A DNA stretch of 64,000 bases, from contig NZ_NIBG01000007.1 of NCBI RefSeq assembly GCF_002270055.1, forward strand, positions 140,559 to 204,558. Direction: 5' to 3'. Of the stretch, positions 18,003 to 27,138 are shown piece by piece; position 1 is the first letter of the stretch; every line of letters starts with the position of its first letter. A program made the translations under genes and the position numbers. Under the pieces are notes generated by a model. That model was not told the origin of the DNA, searched no databases, and saw only the letters and a program-made list of their open reading frames with translations. Origin of the DNA: Anaeromicrobium sediminis. Its GTDB lineage: Bacteria; Bacillota; Clostridia; Peptostreptococcales; Thermotaleaceae.

Positions 18003-18923
18003 TTAAACCTTTCTTCTTTTGCATTGTTTACATTCATAGGATCCCTTATGGATACATGGATCAATATGAACTATTATTTCATTTATATTAGCAAAATTAT
18101 CCTTTATATCTTTCTGGGCAATATCTCCTATCCTATGGCCTTCATACACGGTAATATTCGGATCAACACATATATTTATGTCTAGATTAGCCTTAGACCC
18201 ATGCTTTCTTCCCCTAAGCTGATTTATATCTCTTACACCTTTAATTTCCTTAACCTTATCTTTTATTTGTTCTATTTCTTCTTCACCTATACTTCCGTCC
18301 ATTAGTTCATGTACTGCCTGTAATAAAAGTTCAATTCCTACCTTTACAACTATTACAGATACTATTATTCCGGCCAAAGGATCTAAATAACTATACCCTA
18401 ATCTTGATCCTATTATACCAATTAAGGCGGCTATGGATGAGAAGGCATCGGACCTATGATGCCAAGCATCTGACATCATGGCATTACTATTTATCTTTTT
18501 AGCAGCACTTATAGTAATTCTATATTGATATTCCTTTATTAATACGGATATTATTGCAACTATTATAGTATAGAACTCAGGCTGAGCATAAGTTTTATGT
18601 ATTATGGTATTAATACTGTGATAACCTATTTGTGCTCCTGTTGTAGCTAATACTAAAGCCAATAAAAAAGATGCTATGGATTCTGCCTTTTCATGGCCAT
18701 ATGGATGTTCTTCATCCCTAGGTTTAGACGAAATAAATAAACTAATTATAATACCCATAGAAGTTATTACATCACTCAATGAGTGTAAACCATCGGCTAC
18801 CATAGCGCTACTATTTCCCCAAAGTCCTCCTATAACTTTTATAATTGTCAACAATACGTTTAAGGCAATTGTAATGGCAAGTACCTTATTTCCTAATTTT
18901 ATTCTTTCCCCATCATTTAACAT
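18003..18923 (-). CDS. Cation diffusion facilitator (CDF) metal efflux protein
   Basis: The 306-residue protein has six membrane helices in the first 205 residues with the metal-site motifs MVADGLHSLSDVITS (helix II) and DAWHHRSDAFSS (helix V), then a cytoplasmic CDF domain (about 210-290) with VRDINQLRGRKHGSKANLDINI. It exports a divalent metal, most often zinc, iron or manganese, against protons. The C-terminus adds a short Cys/Lys tail, YECKQCKRRKV, which could bind metal. It is a single gene. Confidence 0.93.
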   Translation of the reverse strand: MLNDGERIKLGNKVLAITIALNVLLTIIKVIGGLWGNSSAMVADGLHSLSDVITSMGIIISLFISSKPRDEEHPYGHEKAESIASFLLALVLATTGAQIGYHSINTIIHKTYAQPEFYTIIVAIISVLIKEYQYRITISAAKKINSNAMMSDAWHHRSDAFSSIAALIGIIGSRLGYSYLDPLAGIIVSVIVVKVGIELLLQAVHELMDGSIGEEEIEQIKDKVKEIKGVRDINQLRGRKHGSKANLDINICVDPNITVYEGHRIGDIAQKDIKDNFANINEIIVHIDPCIHKGSYECKQCKRRKV

Positions 18924-19271
18924 TTTTTAATTCTCTCCCATTCTCAAATGACATAACATTATTATATTATATACTCTTACAAGTCTTTTGTATACTATTT
19001 TTTTCCATTTGATCTATTAACTTCCATTCTCAATTGATAACAATTTGAAGATTAAAACCTTTCTCCCTATTAAAGGTATTTTACATTCCATTCATTAATA
19101 CCCATAATTCAAAATAATATCTAATATTATAATTCCATTTATTCCGTATCATATTATAGGAAATTTCCCCAATTTAACTCTGGAATCATTTCCCTATCAA
19201 TTAATAATATATTTAAAAACACATTTCAAAATAAAAGACAGTCTTCCCATTTTAGGAAGACTGTCTTAAAC
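18924..19271. other. Gap of about 350 bases without a recognisable gene
   Basis: Very AT-rich sequence between the CDF gene start and the racemase end. Apart from the racemase terminator at 19235-19267 I see no reading frame with a ribosome binding site and no structured RNA. Confidence 0.5.
19235..19267 (-). terminator. Terminator of the nhaC-peptidase-racemase operon
   Basis: AAGACAGTCTTCC / GGAAGACTGTCTT perfect 13-bp stem with T-rich sequence on the minus strand. Confidence 0.85.
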
Positions 19272-19976
19272 TTAAGCTAATTCCATTTCTGAAAAAGCAA
19301 ACTTTATGGCACTTTTAGCTAATACGTCCATAGGATCCACATAAACACCTTCTAAATTATACATTTCCTGTGCAATGGACAATTCTGTGCATCCTAGTAT
19401 AAATACATTAACACCTTCAGTTTTCATATGATTTATAGTTTCATAAATTTTTTTAACATGGTAATCCTCTTCTCCAGCTTTAATTCCATAAATCAAGTCT
19501 GTAACATATTCCTGATATATACCATGGGGTTTAACTAAATTAAGTTCGTAAGCTATGGCTATTTCATCATATATGCCCGATTTAGACGTGCCCTCAGTAG
19601 AAAGTAACCCTATGTTCTTTTCTCCAGGATAAGTTTCTACTATATTTTTAATAGTCTCTTCTATCATGTGTATAAACTCAATATCTATGGCCTTTACTAT
19701 GTCCGAATAAAAATAGTGGGCCGTATTACAAGGCATTATTATACAATCTGCCCCCATCTGTTCTAATTTTTCAGCCGATTCTATTAAATATGGTCGTGGA
19801 TCTTCTCCATGTCCCGTTATATAATCAGTCCTATCTGGAATATAAGTATTATTATCTATAAATATTCTAACATGATCTTGATCACAATCTGCATCTGTAA
19901 AACTTATTATTTTTTTAAATAAACTTGCCGTAGCCATAGGTCCCATTCCACCTAGTATACCAATATTTTTTCTCAT
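19272..19976 (-). CDS. Aspartate/glutamate racemase family protein (paralogue 1)
   Basis: The 234-residue Asp/Glu/hydantoin racemase-family protein has IGILGGMGPMAT at the start, IDNNTYIPDRT, the first catalytic Cys in MPCNTAHYFY (about 82-91) and the second in ILGCTELSIA (about 190-199). Both catalytic cysteines are present, so cofactor-independent racemization of an acidic or related amino acid is expected. It is the last gene of a leftward operon with nhaC and the P1 peptidase, which suggests a substrate taken up or released by these. A clear paralogue lies at 37956-38684. Confidence 0.92.
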   Translation of the reverse strand: MRKNIGILGGMGPMATASLFKKIISFTDADCDQDHVRIFIDNNTYIPDRTDYITGHGEDPRPYLIESAEKLEQMGADCIIMPCNTAHYFYSDIVKAIDIEFIHMIEETIKNIVETYPGEKNIGLLSTEGTSKSGIYDEIAIAYELNLVKPHGIYQEYVTDLIYGIKAGEEDYHVKKIYETINHMKTEGVNVFILGCTELSIAQEMYNLEGVYVDPMDVLAKSAIKFAFSEMELA

Positions 19977-19988
19977 TCTCTTATCCCC

Positions 19989-21038
19989 CTATTTCATGAA
20001 ATCCATATAGTTTCTAAGGCCTTCTCTGTAATTCCCATCTCTTCCTTTTACAGTTTCAGCACATATCATGGAGTTTATGATAGCTTCTTCTACACTTTCA
20101 GCACAGGCTCTAAATAATATGTCTATTTTATCTTCATTTATTACTTTAATATCCACTATATGATCTTTTTCATAATGATGTATTTTATTGGCTGTACTAA
20201 AACCTATTACTATATCTCCACTACCATTTCCAAATAGAGATCCTGTTTTACTAAGTCCAACGCCTGCCCTTTTACAGATTCTCCTTAATTGCCTAGAAGA
20301 TAGGGGCACATCTGTGGCAATTATCATAATTATAGATCCCTTATCTCCATCCTCCTGAGATTTTTCCAGTTCATATATTTTTTCTCCAACATTATAACCC
20401 TCTATTGTTAAATCCCTTTTTTCACCCATATTGGATAAAACCAAAGCTCCTATTGTATATTCCATATGTCCTAACATAAACACTCTAGAAGATGAACCTA
20501 TTCCTCCCTTTAGCTTATAGGCAGACATGCCTCTACCAGCTCCTACTGATCCTTCTTCAAATAATTCATCTGCCTTTTCTAAAGCACCTATTACATGTTT
20601 TTCAGTTATATATCCACCTCTTATATCATTTAAATATCCATCATTACATTCACATACAATAGGATTTATAGTTCCTGTTGAAACTCCTATATCTTCATTC
20701 TCCCTTAACATGTATTTTACTAAGGAGTCAAATCCAATTCCCACACTAAGGGTATTGGTTAGTATTATGGGTGTTTCTAAAGTTCCTAGTTCATTTATTT
20801 GCATAAGTCCTGTACTTTTTCCAAATCCATTTATAACATATGTGGCTGCCACTAATTTTTCTTTAAAAAGATTTCCTTCATGGGGAACTATGGCCGTGAC
20901 CCCTGTTTGAATGTGATCATCATTTAATGTATAATTCCCTACTTTTACTCCTAAAACATCTGTTATTAAATTATTCTTACCTGGCTTTAATCTGCCAATA
21001 TTAATTTCATAATCTCTAATTCTTTTGTTAACTGTCAT
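19989..21038 (-). CDS. P1 family peptidase (DmpA/BapA type aminopeptidase)
   Basis: The 349-residue N-terminal nucleophile-type peptidase of family S58 has ITDVLGVKVGNYTL, TGVTAIVPHEGN, GFGKSTGLMQINELG, and the autoprocessing region around GSGDIVIGFSTA, where the Ser before or after the cut becomes the nucleophile. Relatives are L-aminopeptidase/D-esterases or beta-aminopeptidases. In the operon it sits between an Na+/H+ antiporter-type carrier and an amino acid racemase. The physiological peptide is unknown. Confidence 0.9.
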   Translation of the reverse strand: MTVNKRIRDYEINIGRLKPGKNNLITDVLGVKVGNYTLNDDHIQTGVTAIVPHEGNLFKEKLVAATYVINGFGKSTGLMQINELGTLETPIILTNTLSVGIGFDSLVKYMLRENEDIGVSTGTINPIVCECNDGYLNDIRGGYITEKHVIGALEKADELFEEGSVGAGRGMSAYKLKGGIGSSSRVFMLGHMEYTIGALVLSNMGEKRDLTIEGYNVGEKIYELEKSQEDGDKGSIIMIIATDVPLSSRQLRRICKRAGVGLSKTGSLFGNGSGDIVIGFSTANKIHHYEKDHIVDIKVINEDKIDILFRACAESVEEAIINSMICAETVKGRDGNYREGLRNYMDFMK

Positions 21039-21060
21039 GCTCCCCCTCTTTTCTGTCTTT

Positions 21061-22479
21061 TTATTTAGATAATGCCTTTACAGGTTCATTGTTTTCACCA
21101 ACAAATGTACGTCCCCATCCTGTTACTATGGAAAAACCAATTACTACTAGTAAAGCCCAACAATATATAATCCATGGTGCCATTTGTGTAGGAGTTAAAG
21201 CTGGTACTAAATCTCCAAATTGTCCACTAGCCTCCTTTGCCAAGGACTGGGCCAATAATAAAGCTGGAGTCCAAGGTAAGGAATAGGCTAGGGTACAAGC
21301 CGTTGCATCTAATAGATTAGCCCTTCTATAGGGATGAATTTTGTATTTTTCACCTAAGGGCTTAGCATAGGATGTTCCTATGGCTAAAATCGGAGGTGCA
21401 TTAAGTCCCATAATAGCTGACATTATACTTACTAGTAATGCTATTGATGCTTCCACTGCAGCTACAGTTTTTACGAACTTTTCTGCCAATTCTAATAATT
21501 TCTTATCTCCTCCACCAGCTTTCATAATGTGTACACAGGATAATATGAGTAAAGCCAATATACATATTTCTATCATTCCAGCCACGCCATTTACTAAAAC
21601 TCCACCTACAGCTCCATCCTTTATATAGAACAGATTTGAAAAACTATTTAACCCAAAAGGTATGGCTATACAAATAGATACTATAGTACCTATAGTTGTA
21701 GCATATATAATATCTCCCTTTTTAATGGCAATATAAATGGTAATAGCTGCTGGAATTAACATTATGAGTCCTTTTGGATTCATGTACCTAGCTAATGTCT
21801 CATATGGTACATTAGATACACTTCCTCCACCACCAAACATAACTATTATTATTAAAGTCATTATGGATGCCGTAATGGAATATCTTAATCTGGACTTTAC
21901 AACGCCACCCACATCAGCTCCTTGGCTAGCTGCAGAACATATGGTTGTATCCGATACAGGAGCTAGATTATCCCCAAATGCTCCTCCTCCTACAATAGCC
22001 CCTGCAAGTATAACTGGATTTGCTCCTAATAATACTCCAGCTGGATATAATACGGACATACCTGCCACTATTGTTCCAAAACCAGTTCCTGCAGCAGTAG
22101 CAAATAGTGCAGAAGATAAAAATGTAATAATTACAAATACCATGCCTTTAGCTCCCACATGATAAGCTCCCCAAATTACACCTTGTACTAGTCCTGATGA
22201 TCTTAATACGGATGCAAATACTCCAGCAAAGATCCAACAGGCTATTGGTATGATGGCAATCTTATCAGCCATACCTTCTATGACAGTTTCTGAATACTTA
22301 ATCTTATCCTTAGCTAAAAAGAATGTAATCATTATTCCAGCCATGGAACCAACCCACATTCCCTTTACATCAGGTGCTTTTAATACAGAAATATAGATGG
22401 CCACAAATAAAAAGATGAAAAATGGTAAGAAAGAAGTCCAGGGACCTCCATAAAATGATAATTGCTTTTCTTTACTCAT
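21061..22479 (-). CDS. NhaC family Na+/H+ antiporter-type transporter
   Basis: The 472-residue polytopic membrane protein has about 11-12 helices and family segments FGDNLAPVSDTTICSAA and LSSALFATAAGTGFGTIVAG. NhaC-type carriers exchange Na+ for H+ or for organic acids and amino acids (malate/lactate, tyrosine). Its place at the head of an operon with a peptidase and an amino acid racemase makes an amino acid or peptide-derived substrate more likely than simple sodium export (inference). It is preceded by a sigma-54 promoter. Confidence 0.9.
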   Translation of the reverse strand: MSKEKQLSFYGGPWTSFLPFFIFLFVAIYISVLKAPDVKGMWVGSMAGIMITFFLAKDKIKYSETVIEGMADKIAIIPIACWIFAGVFASVLRSSGLVQGVIWGAYHVGAKGMVFVIITFLSSALFATAAGTGFGTIVAGMSVLYPAGVLLGANPVILAGAIVGGGAFGDNLAPVSDTTICSAASQGADVGGVVKSRLRYSITASIMTLIIIVMFGGGGSVSNVPYETLARYMNPKGLIMLIPAAITIYIAIKKGDIIYATTIGTIVSICIAIPFGLNSFSNLFYIKDGAVGGVLVNGVAGMIEICILALLILSCVHIMKAGGGDKKLLELAEKFVKTVAAVEASIALLVSIMSAIMGLNAPPILAIGTSYAKPLGEKYKIHPYRRANLLDATACTLAYSLPWTPALLLAQSLAKEASGQFGDLVPALTPTQMAPWIIYCWALLVVIGFSIVTGWGRTFVGENNEPVKALSK

Positions 22480-22516
22480 TACATATCCTCCTTTTTCATT
22501 TTAATTATTCTAAAAA

Positions 22517-22531
22517 GCAATTATCATGCCA
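22517..22531 (-). promoter_or_regulatory. Sigma-54 promoter of the nhaC operon
   Basis: On the minus strand TGGCATGATAATTGC has the -24 GG and -12 GC exactly 12 bases apart (consensus TGGCAYG-N4-TTGC). Transcription would start near 22505, leaving a leader of about 25 bases before the nhaC ATG with its AGGAGG site. The neighbouring gene at 22637-23950 encodes a sigma-54 activator. Confidence 0.85.
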
Positions 22532-22604
22532 TATGTATGACCTACTGCACCATATGATTTTACAGAAGTTAAGTCGTGTCATCATTTTGTAAATTCCGAA
22601 AATT

Positions 22605-22639
22605 TGAAATTTATTTCACTCCTAATGAAATAGATTTCA
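22605..22639. promoter_or_regulatory. Double palindromic upstream activating site
   Basis: Two copies of TGAAAT-NN-ATTTCA (22605-22618 and 22626-22639) are centred 21 bp apart, two helical turns, about 75-110 bp upstream of the sigma-54 promoter. The second overlaps the stop codon of the activator gene. This is the expected form of a binding site for a Fis-type dimeric activator. Confidence 0.8.
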
Positions 22640-23950
22640 CTTTCTCACAATATTATATTCTTTTATTTTATTAAATAGTTGTCTTTTGCTTATGTTCAAT
22701 TTTTCTGCAGCATATGCCACATTATAATCATGGGCCTTTAATACTCCTGTTATATATTCTTGTTCTAAATTTTTTCTATATTCCTTTAAGCTTTTGTATT
22801 CTTCTATTGACCTTTCCCTTATGGATATATCTCTTTTTCTCATTATTCCATCTTCTGACAAAACTACTAATCTCTCTATAATATTCTTAAGTTCCCTTAT
22901 ATTTCCTGGGTAATTATAATTTAATAAAAATTCCATGAGACTATCTTCAACCTTATGTATGGTTTTATCCATATTTTTCTCACTTTTTCCAATGAAAAAT
23001 TCAATAAAATCTTCTATATCTTCCCTTCTATCCCTTAAGGATGGTATGTCTACAACAATGGTACTTATCCTATAAAATAAGTCCTTTCTAAATTTATTTT
23101 CTTCTATAAGTCTGTAAATATTTCTATTTGTAGCACATATTAACCTAAAATCTACTTTTATAGTTTCATTACTGCCAATTCTCTCTATTTCTTTATTTTC
23201 CAAAGTTCTTAAAATTTTAACTTGGGTATTTAATCCCAGGTCTCCTATTTCATCTAAAAACAAAGTGCTTCCATGAGCTGCCTCAAATTTCCCTATTCTA
23301 TCCTTTAATGCACCTGTGAAGGCCCCCTTATGGTACCCAAACAATTCAGATTCGATTAAATTTTCAGAAAAAGAATTGCAGTTTACAGCCCTAAGTTTTC
23401 CTTCTTTTCTATTACTATTATTGTGAATATAATTTACTAATACATCCTTACCTACCCCTGATTCTCCTAGTAGTAAAATATTCACATTCCTATCGGCAGT
23501 TTTCTTACAAATCCTTAGAACATCATTAAATGTCTTATTTTTACTTTTAAGGATATGATTATTATCTATATTCTCATTTCTCAAGTTCTTTTCTATTGAT
23601 TTAATTTCTTCTATTATTTTTTTTGGACTACATCCCTTTATGAAATAGGTTTCCGCCCCTCTTTTCATGGCACAAACGGCATTTTCTATAGTTCCATATC
23701 CTGTTATAATTATGACCTTAGTACTTTCATTTACTGACTTTATTCCTCTTAGTAGTTCCATACCATCCATCTTAGGCATTTTCAAATCACTAAATACTAT
23801 ATGATACTCATTATTTTTAACCTTAAATAGGGCCTCTTCCCCATCTTTAGCTTCATGAACATTGTAACCCTCGTCTTCTAGTATTATTTTTAAAGTTTCC
23901 CTATAATTTTTTTCATCATCTACAACTAATATGTTCATACCTTTATCCAT
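22637..23950 (-). CDS. Sigma-54-dependent response regulator (NtrC family)
   Basis: The 437-residue protein has a receiver domain (about 5-120; NILVVDDEKNYRE, phospho-Asp in VFSDLKMPKMDG), an AAA+ domain with Walker A GESGVGKD, the sigma-54 contact loop GAFTGA, Walker B TLFLDEIGD, and a C-terminal Fis-type helix-turn-helix (NVAYAAEKLNISKRQLFNKIKEY). It is the last gene of the operon threonine aldolase - kinase - regulator, overlapping the kinase gene by 8 bases. The ATG at 23950 follows AGAGGTGAT. It probably activates the adjacent nhaC operon. Confidence 0.95.
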   Translation of the reverse strand: MDKGMNILVVDDEKNYRETLKIILEDEGYNVHEAKDGEEALFKVKNNEYHIVFSDLKMPKMDGMELLRGIKSVNESTKVIIITGYGTIENAVCAMKRGAETYFIKGCSPKKIIEEIKSIEKNLRNENIDNNHILKSKNKTFNDVLRICKKTADRNVNILLLGESGVGKDVLVNYIHNNSNRKEGKLRAVNCNSFSENLIESELFGYHKGAFTGALKDRIGKFEAAHGSTLFLDEIGDLGLNTQVKILRTLENKEIERIGSNETIKVDFRLICATNRNIYRLIEENKFRKDLFYRISTIVVDIPSLRDRREDIEDFIEFFIGKSEKNMDKTIHKVEDSLMEFLLNYNYPGNIRELKNIIERLVVLSEDGIMRKRDISIRERSIEEYKSLKEYRKNLEQEYITGVLKAHDYNVAYAAEKLNISKRQLFNKIKEYNIVRK

Positions 23951-25946
23951 TACAATCACCTCTTAAAGGTAGCCTTACTTTAAAAGTAGTTCCTTCTCCA
24001 ACTTTGCTTTTAACGCGTATGTCTCCTCCATTTTTTTTCACTTCATTATATACTATATAAAGTCCCAATCCAGTACCCTCATTGGGTCCTTTTGTTGTAA
24101 AAAATGGATTAAATATGTTCTCCAAATCCTCTTTCTTTATTCCACTTCCCGTGTCTATACATTTAATTATTAAATCTTCATTTGTTGTTTTAATATCTAT
24201 AATTATGGTTCCTCCATCTTTCATAGCATAAATACTATTAGATATTAAATTTATCAATATGTGCTTAATAGATTCTTCGTTTATGTATATATAACTTCTC
24301 TTTCCTATTATCTTTCCTTTTATATTATTTTTTTTCATTATAAGTTCTTCTAATTGGATTATATTCTCTATAATTTTTTTAATTTCTATCTTTCTTATTT
24401 CCATATTTGTCATCCTAGAAAAATTGAGTAAATTATCTATTATATTACTTGCTCTATTAACAGACTCATCTATGACGTTTATGGCCCTTTCTATCTTTTC
24501 TTCATATTTTATATTCTTCTTTAATATATAAAGATAGTTCACAATGACTCCTAAGGGGTTTCTTATTTCATGGGCCACCCCTGCAGCTAACTGGCCTACT
24601 GCCATCATCTTATTAGACTGTAGCATCTTTTTTTCACTTAATTTCCCCTTTGTTATATCCTTTATCATTATGAGTATTCTAATTTCATTGTCCTCTAGGA
24701 AAAAGGTATTTAACTCATATATTCTATTTTTCCACTCATATTCCATAACCACATTTTCATTTTTATTTATAATTTCCTTTAAATATTCTTCATCATATGG
24801 AAATAATTTGTCTTTAAATAAAATGAGCTCATTATTTATTATTTCGTCCTTATCCTTATGGACAAATTGGCATAAACTCTTGTTTACGTCCCTTATTATT
24901 AATTCCTCATCTATAACTATCATAAAATTAGTTAGTCCATCAAAAATTGTTTGTAAATTCTTTTTACTATTATAAATTTCTATAGTTTGCTTCCTTACTT
25001 CCCTCTTTAAATTTTTATTCCATATACACAATATATATATGGCCATTAAAAATATTATGGAAAATATGAATAAAAACAACTTTATTTTATTAAATACACC
25101 ATCCTTAACTATGGGAGTTGATATACCAAACCATTTTTGCTGAATTTTTACCATTACACCCTTTTTTCTTAAAGCATATATGGATTTATTTATTATATTG
25201 AGTAGAATTTTATCTTTCTTATTTACTGCTAATACAGTTTCATTTTCATACATATGATTGTCTAATATTTTTAACATGTTCTTTCTACTGGATTTTTCCA
25301 CGAAATAGCTTATTACAGGCTCATCCCCAACAACAGCATCTGCTTTATTATTAAGTATAAGCTCAATAGCTTCATTTATATCCTTAGTATATATAAAGGT
25401 TATACCCCTAGTATTTTTTTTCAAGAACTCTATGGCATAATCACCCCGAGGAACAGCCACCCTTTTATTAGGTAAATTTAAATAGGATTTAATGTTTCTC
25501 TCATTTCCCCTAGTTAATATTACTCCCCTCATATTGTATATGGGATCTGAAAATAAGTAGTGTTTACTTCTCTCTTTAGATTCAAACATATCACATATTT
25601 GAGTTTCTTTATTTTTTAATGCTACTAGGGCCTTATCCCATACGTAGGGTTTTATCTTAATATCCTTTTCAATTTCTATAGATAAAGCTCTCATATAATC
25701 TATAACAATTCCTTTATATTGATTGTCTTCTTCATCTAAGAATCTAAGAGGGGGAGCATTCTTATCTCCCCCATAAATAATAACCTTATTTTCCTTTAGC
25801 CAATTCTTTTCCTCTAGGGTAAATTCATTTAAAGAAAATATTTCCTTCCATATGCTGCTACCCAATTCTTTCTGTAGATATATATTTATTCCTAATAATA
25901 TGATTATAACTCCTAAGAAAAAAGAGTATATTATTTTTCTTTTCAT
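23943..25946 (-). CDS. Sensor histidine kinase with SBP_bac_3 sensor domain
   Basis: The 667-residue kinase has an N-terminal membrane anchor, an extracellular amino-acid-binding-protein domain (about 45-265; VIIYGGDKNAPPLRF, GIVIDYMRALS, VVGDEPVISYFVE), a second helix (about 288-310), a PAS domain (about 330-435), a HisKA box with VAHEIRNPLGVIVNYL, and an HATPase domain (NLISNSIYAMKDGG, DTGSGIKKEDLE, GTGLGLYIV). The bilobal sensor suggests that a small amino acid or amine outside the cell is sensed. It phosphorylates the NtrC-type partner encoded next. Start chosen at 25946 (AGGTGATAATT upstream). Confidence 0.95.
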   Translation of the reverse strand: MKRKIIYSFFLGVIIILLGINIYLQKELGSSIWKEIFSLNEFTLEEKNWLKENKVIIYGGDKNAPPLRFLDEEDNQYKGIVIDYMRALSIEIEKDIKIKPYVWDKALVALKNKETQICDMFESKERSKHYLFSDPIYNMRGVILTRGNERNIKSYLNLPNKRVAVPRGDYAIEFLKKNTRGITFIYTKDINEAIELILNNKADAVVGDEPVISYFVEKSSRKNMLKILDNHMYENETVLAVNKKDKILLNIINKSIYALRKKGVMVKIQQKWFGISTPIVKDGVFNKIKLFLFIFSIIFLMAIYILCIWNKNLKREVRKQTIEIYNSKKNLQTIFDGLTNFMIVIDEELIIRDVNKSLCQFVHKDKDEIINNELILFKDKLFPYDEEYLKEIINKNENVVMEYEWKNRIYELNTFFLEDNEIRILIMIKDITKGKLSEKKMLQSNKMMAVGQLAAGVAHEIRNPLGVIVNYLYILKKNIKYEEKIERAINVIDESVNRASNIIDNLLNFSRMTNMEIRKIEIKKIIENIIQLEELIMKKNNIKGKIIGKRSYIYINEESIKHILINLISNSIYAMKDGGTIIIDIKTTNEDLIIKCIDTGSGIKKEDLENIFNPFFTTKGPNEGTGLGLYIVYNEVKKNGGDIRVKSKVGEGTTFKVRLPLRGDCNG

Positions 25947-25973
25947 AATTATCACCTAGAATCACACTATCTT

Positions 25974-27005
25974 CTATTGAGGAAAAAATGTTTTTATGGA
26001 CTCTATTACATGATCTAGTTCTTCCCTATTCACCCAATAATTAGTAACAAATCTATACATTCCATCTTCTGGTGGATTTATTAATATATTTTTATCTCTC
26101 ATATATTGTACAAATTCGTCCACATCATGGTGAATTTTCTCCATATTACAAAATACCATGTTTATATGTATCTCCTCTAAATTAACTTCTATACCTGTTA
26201 TCTCCTTTAGTTTTTTTCCTAAATATTTGGCATTTTCATGGTCTTCATCAATTCTTTTAACCATTTCCTTTAATGCCACAAGGCCTGCAGATGCTAAAAA
26301 GCCTACTTGCCTTAATCCTCCACCCATTAATTTCCTATTTTTCCTTGCCTTTAATATAAAGTCTTTACTTCCAGCTAATATGGATCCTACAGGAGCACAT
26401 AATCCCTTTGATAGACAAAACATTACAGAATCACAATATTTTGTAATGTCTATTACCTCTACTCCTAAACTAGCTGCCGCATTAAAAACTCTAGCTCCAT
26501 CTAAGTGTACAGGTATCTCATATTTCTTAGCAATTTCATAGATTTCTTTCATATTATCTATTGGTACAACCTTTCCTACGGAATGGGCATTTTCCATACA
26601 TATTAATCCTGTATGAGGGAAATGTATATCATCCTCTTTTCTTATCTTTCTTTCAATTCTAAGAGGATCCATTATACCACCATCCGTATCTACAGTTCTC
26701 AATTGAACCCCTGCTATTACAGATGCAGCTCCTACTTCATGGGCAACTATATGACAATCATCTCCTAATATTACCTCATCTCCCCTTTTACAATGGGTAA
26801 ATAAAGATAATTGATTTCCAAAGGTTCCACTTGGTACAAACAAAGCTGCCTCTTTGCCCACTAATTTTGCTGCATATTTTTCTAGCTCTTTCACCGTAGG
26901 ATCATCTTCATATACATCATCCCCAACTATGGCCTTAAACATGGCTTCTCTCATTTTGCTAGTTGGTTTTGTTACCGTATCACTTCTCAAATCTATTATC
27001 TTCAT
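25974..27005 (-). CDS. ltaE: Low-specificity L-threonine aldolase
   Basis: The 343-residue PLP enzyme (fold type I) has DLRSDTVTKPT at the start, VGDDVYEDDPTVKELE, HLDGARVFNAA, and the PLP lysine in VMFCLSKGLCAPVGS (about 199). It cleaves L-threonine or allo-threonine to glycine and acetaldehyde. It lies 27 bp upstream of the sensor kinase in the same direction, so it likely shares a transcript with the two-component system. GGAGGAG precedes its ATG. Confidence 0.95.
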   Translation of the reverse strand: MKIIDLRSDTVTKPTSKMREAMFKAIVGDDVYEDDPTVKELEKYAAKLVGKEAALFVPSGTFGNQLSLFTHCKRGDEVILGDDCHIVAHEVGAASVIAGVQLRTVDTDGGIMDPLRIERKIRKEDDIHFPHTGLICMENAHSVGKVVPIDNMKEIYEIAKKYEIPVHLDGARVFNAAASLGVEVIDITKYCDSVMFCLSKGLCAPVGSILAGSKDFILKARKNRKLMGGGLRQVGFLASAGLVALKEMVKRIDEDHENAKYLGKKLKEITGIEVNLEEIHINMVFCNMEKIHHDVDEFVQYMRDKNILINPPEDGMYRFVTNYWVNREELDHVIESIKTFFPQ

Positions 27006-27080
27006 GCTTATCTCCTCCTAAGTTAGATCTTAAAATAAATTCTTCTTCATAGAATTATTCTATAAATTTAAATTTTATCC

Positions 27081-27110
27081 TTTAAATAGTGTTTACACTT
27101 TTGGTATAAT
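27081..27110 (+). promoter_or_regulatory. Probable promoter of the pyrophosphatase gene
   Basis: An extended -10, TGGTATAAT (27102-27110), lies about 30 bases before the start codon, with a weak -35 (TTTAAA at 27081-27086, 18-base spacer). Confidence 0.55.
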
Positions 27111-27138
27111 AATTTAATCACTAAAAGGAGGGATTCAA

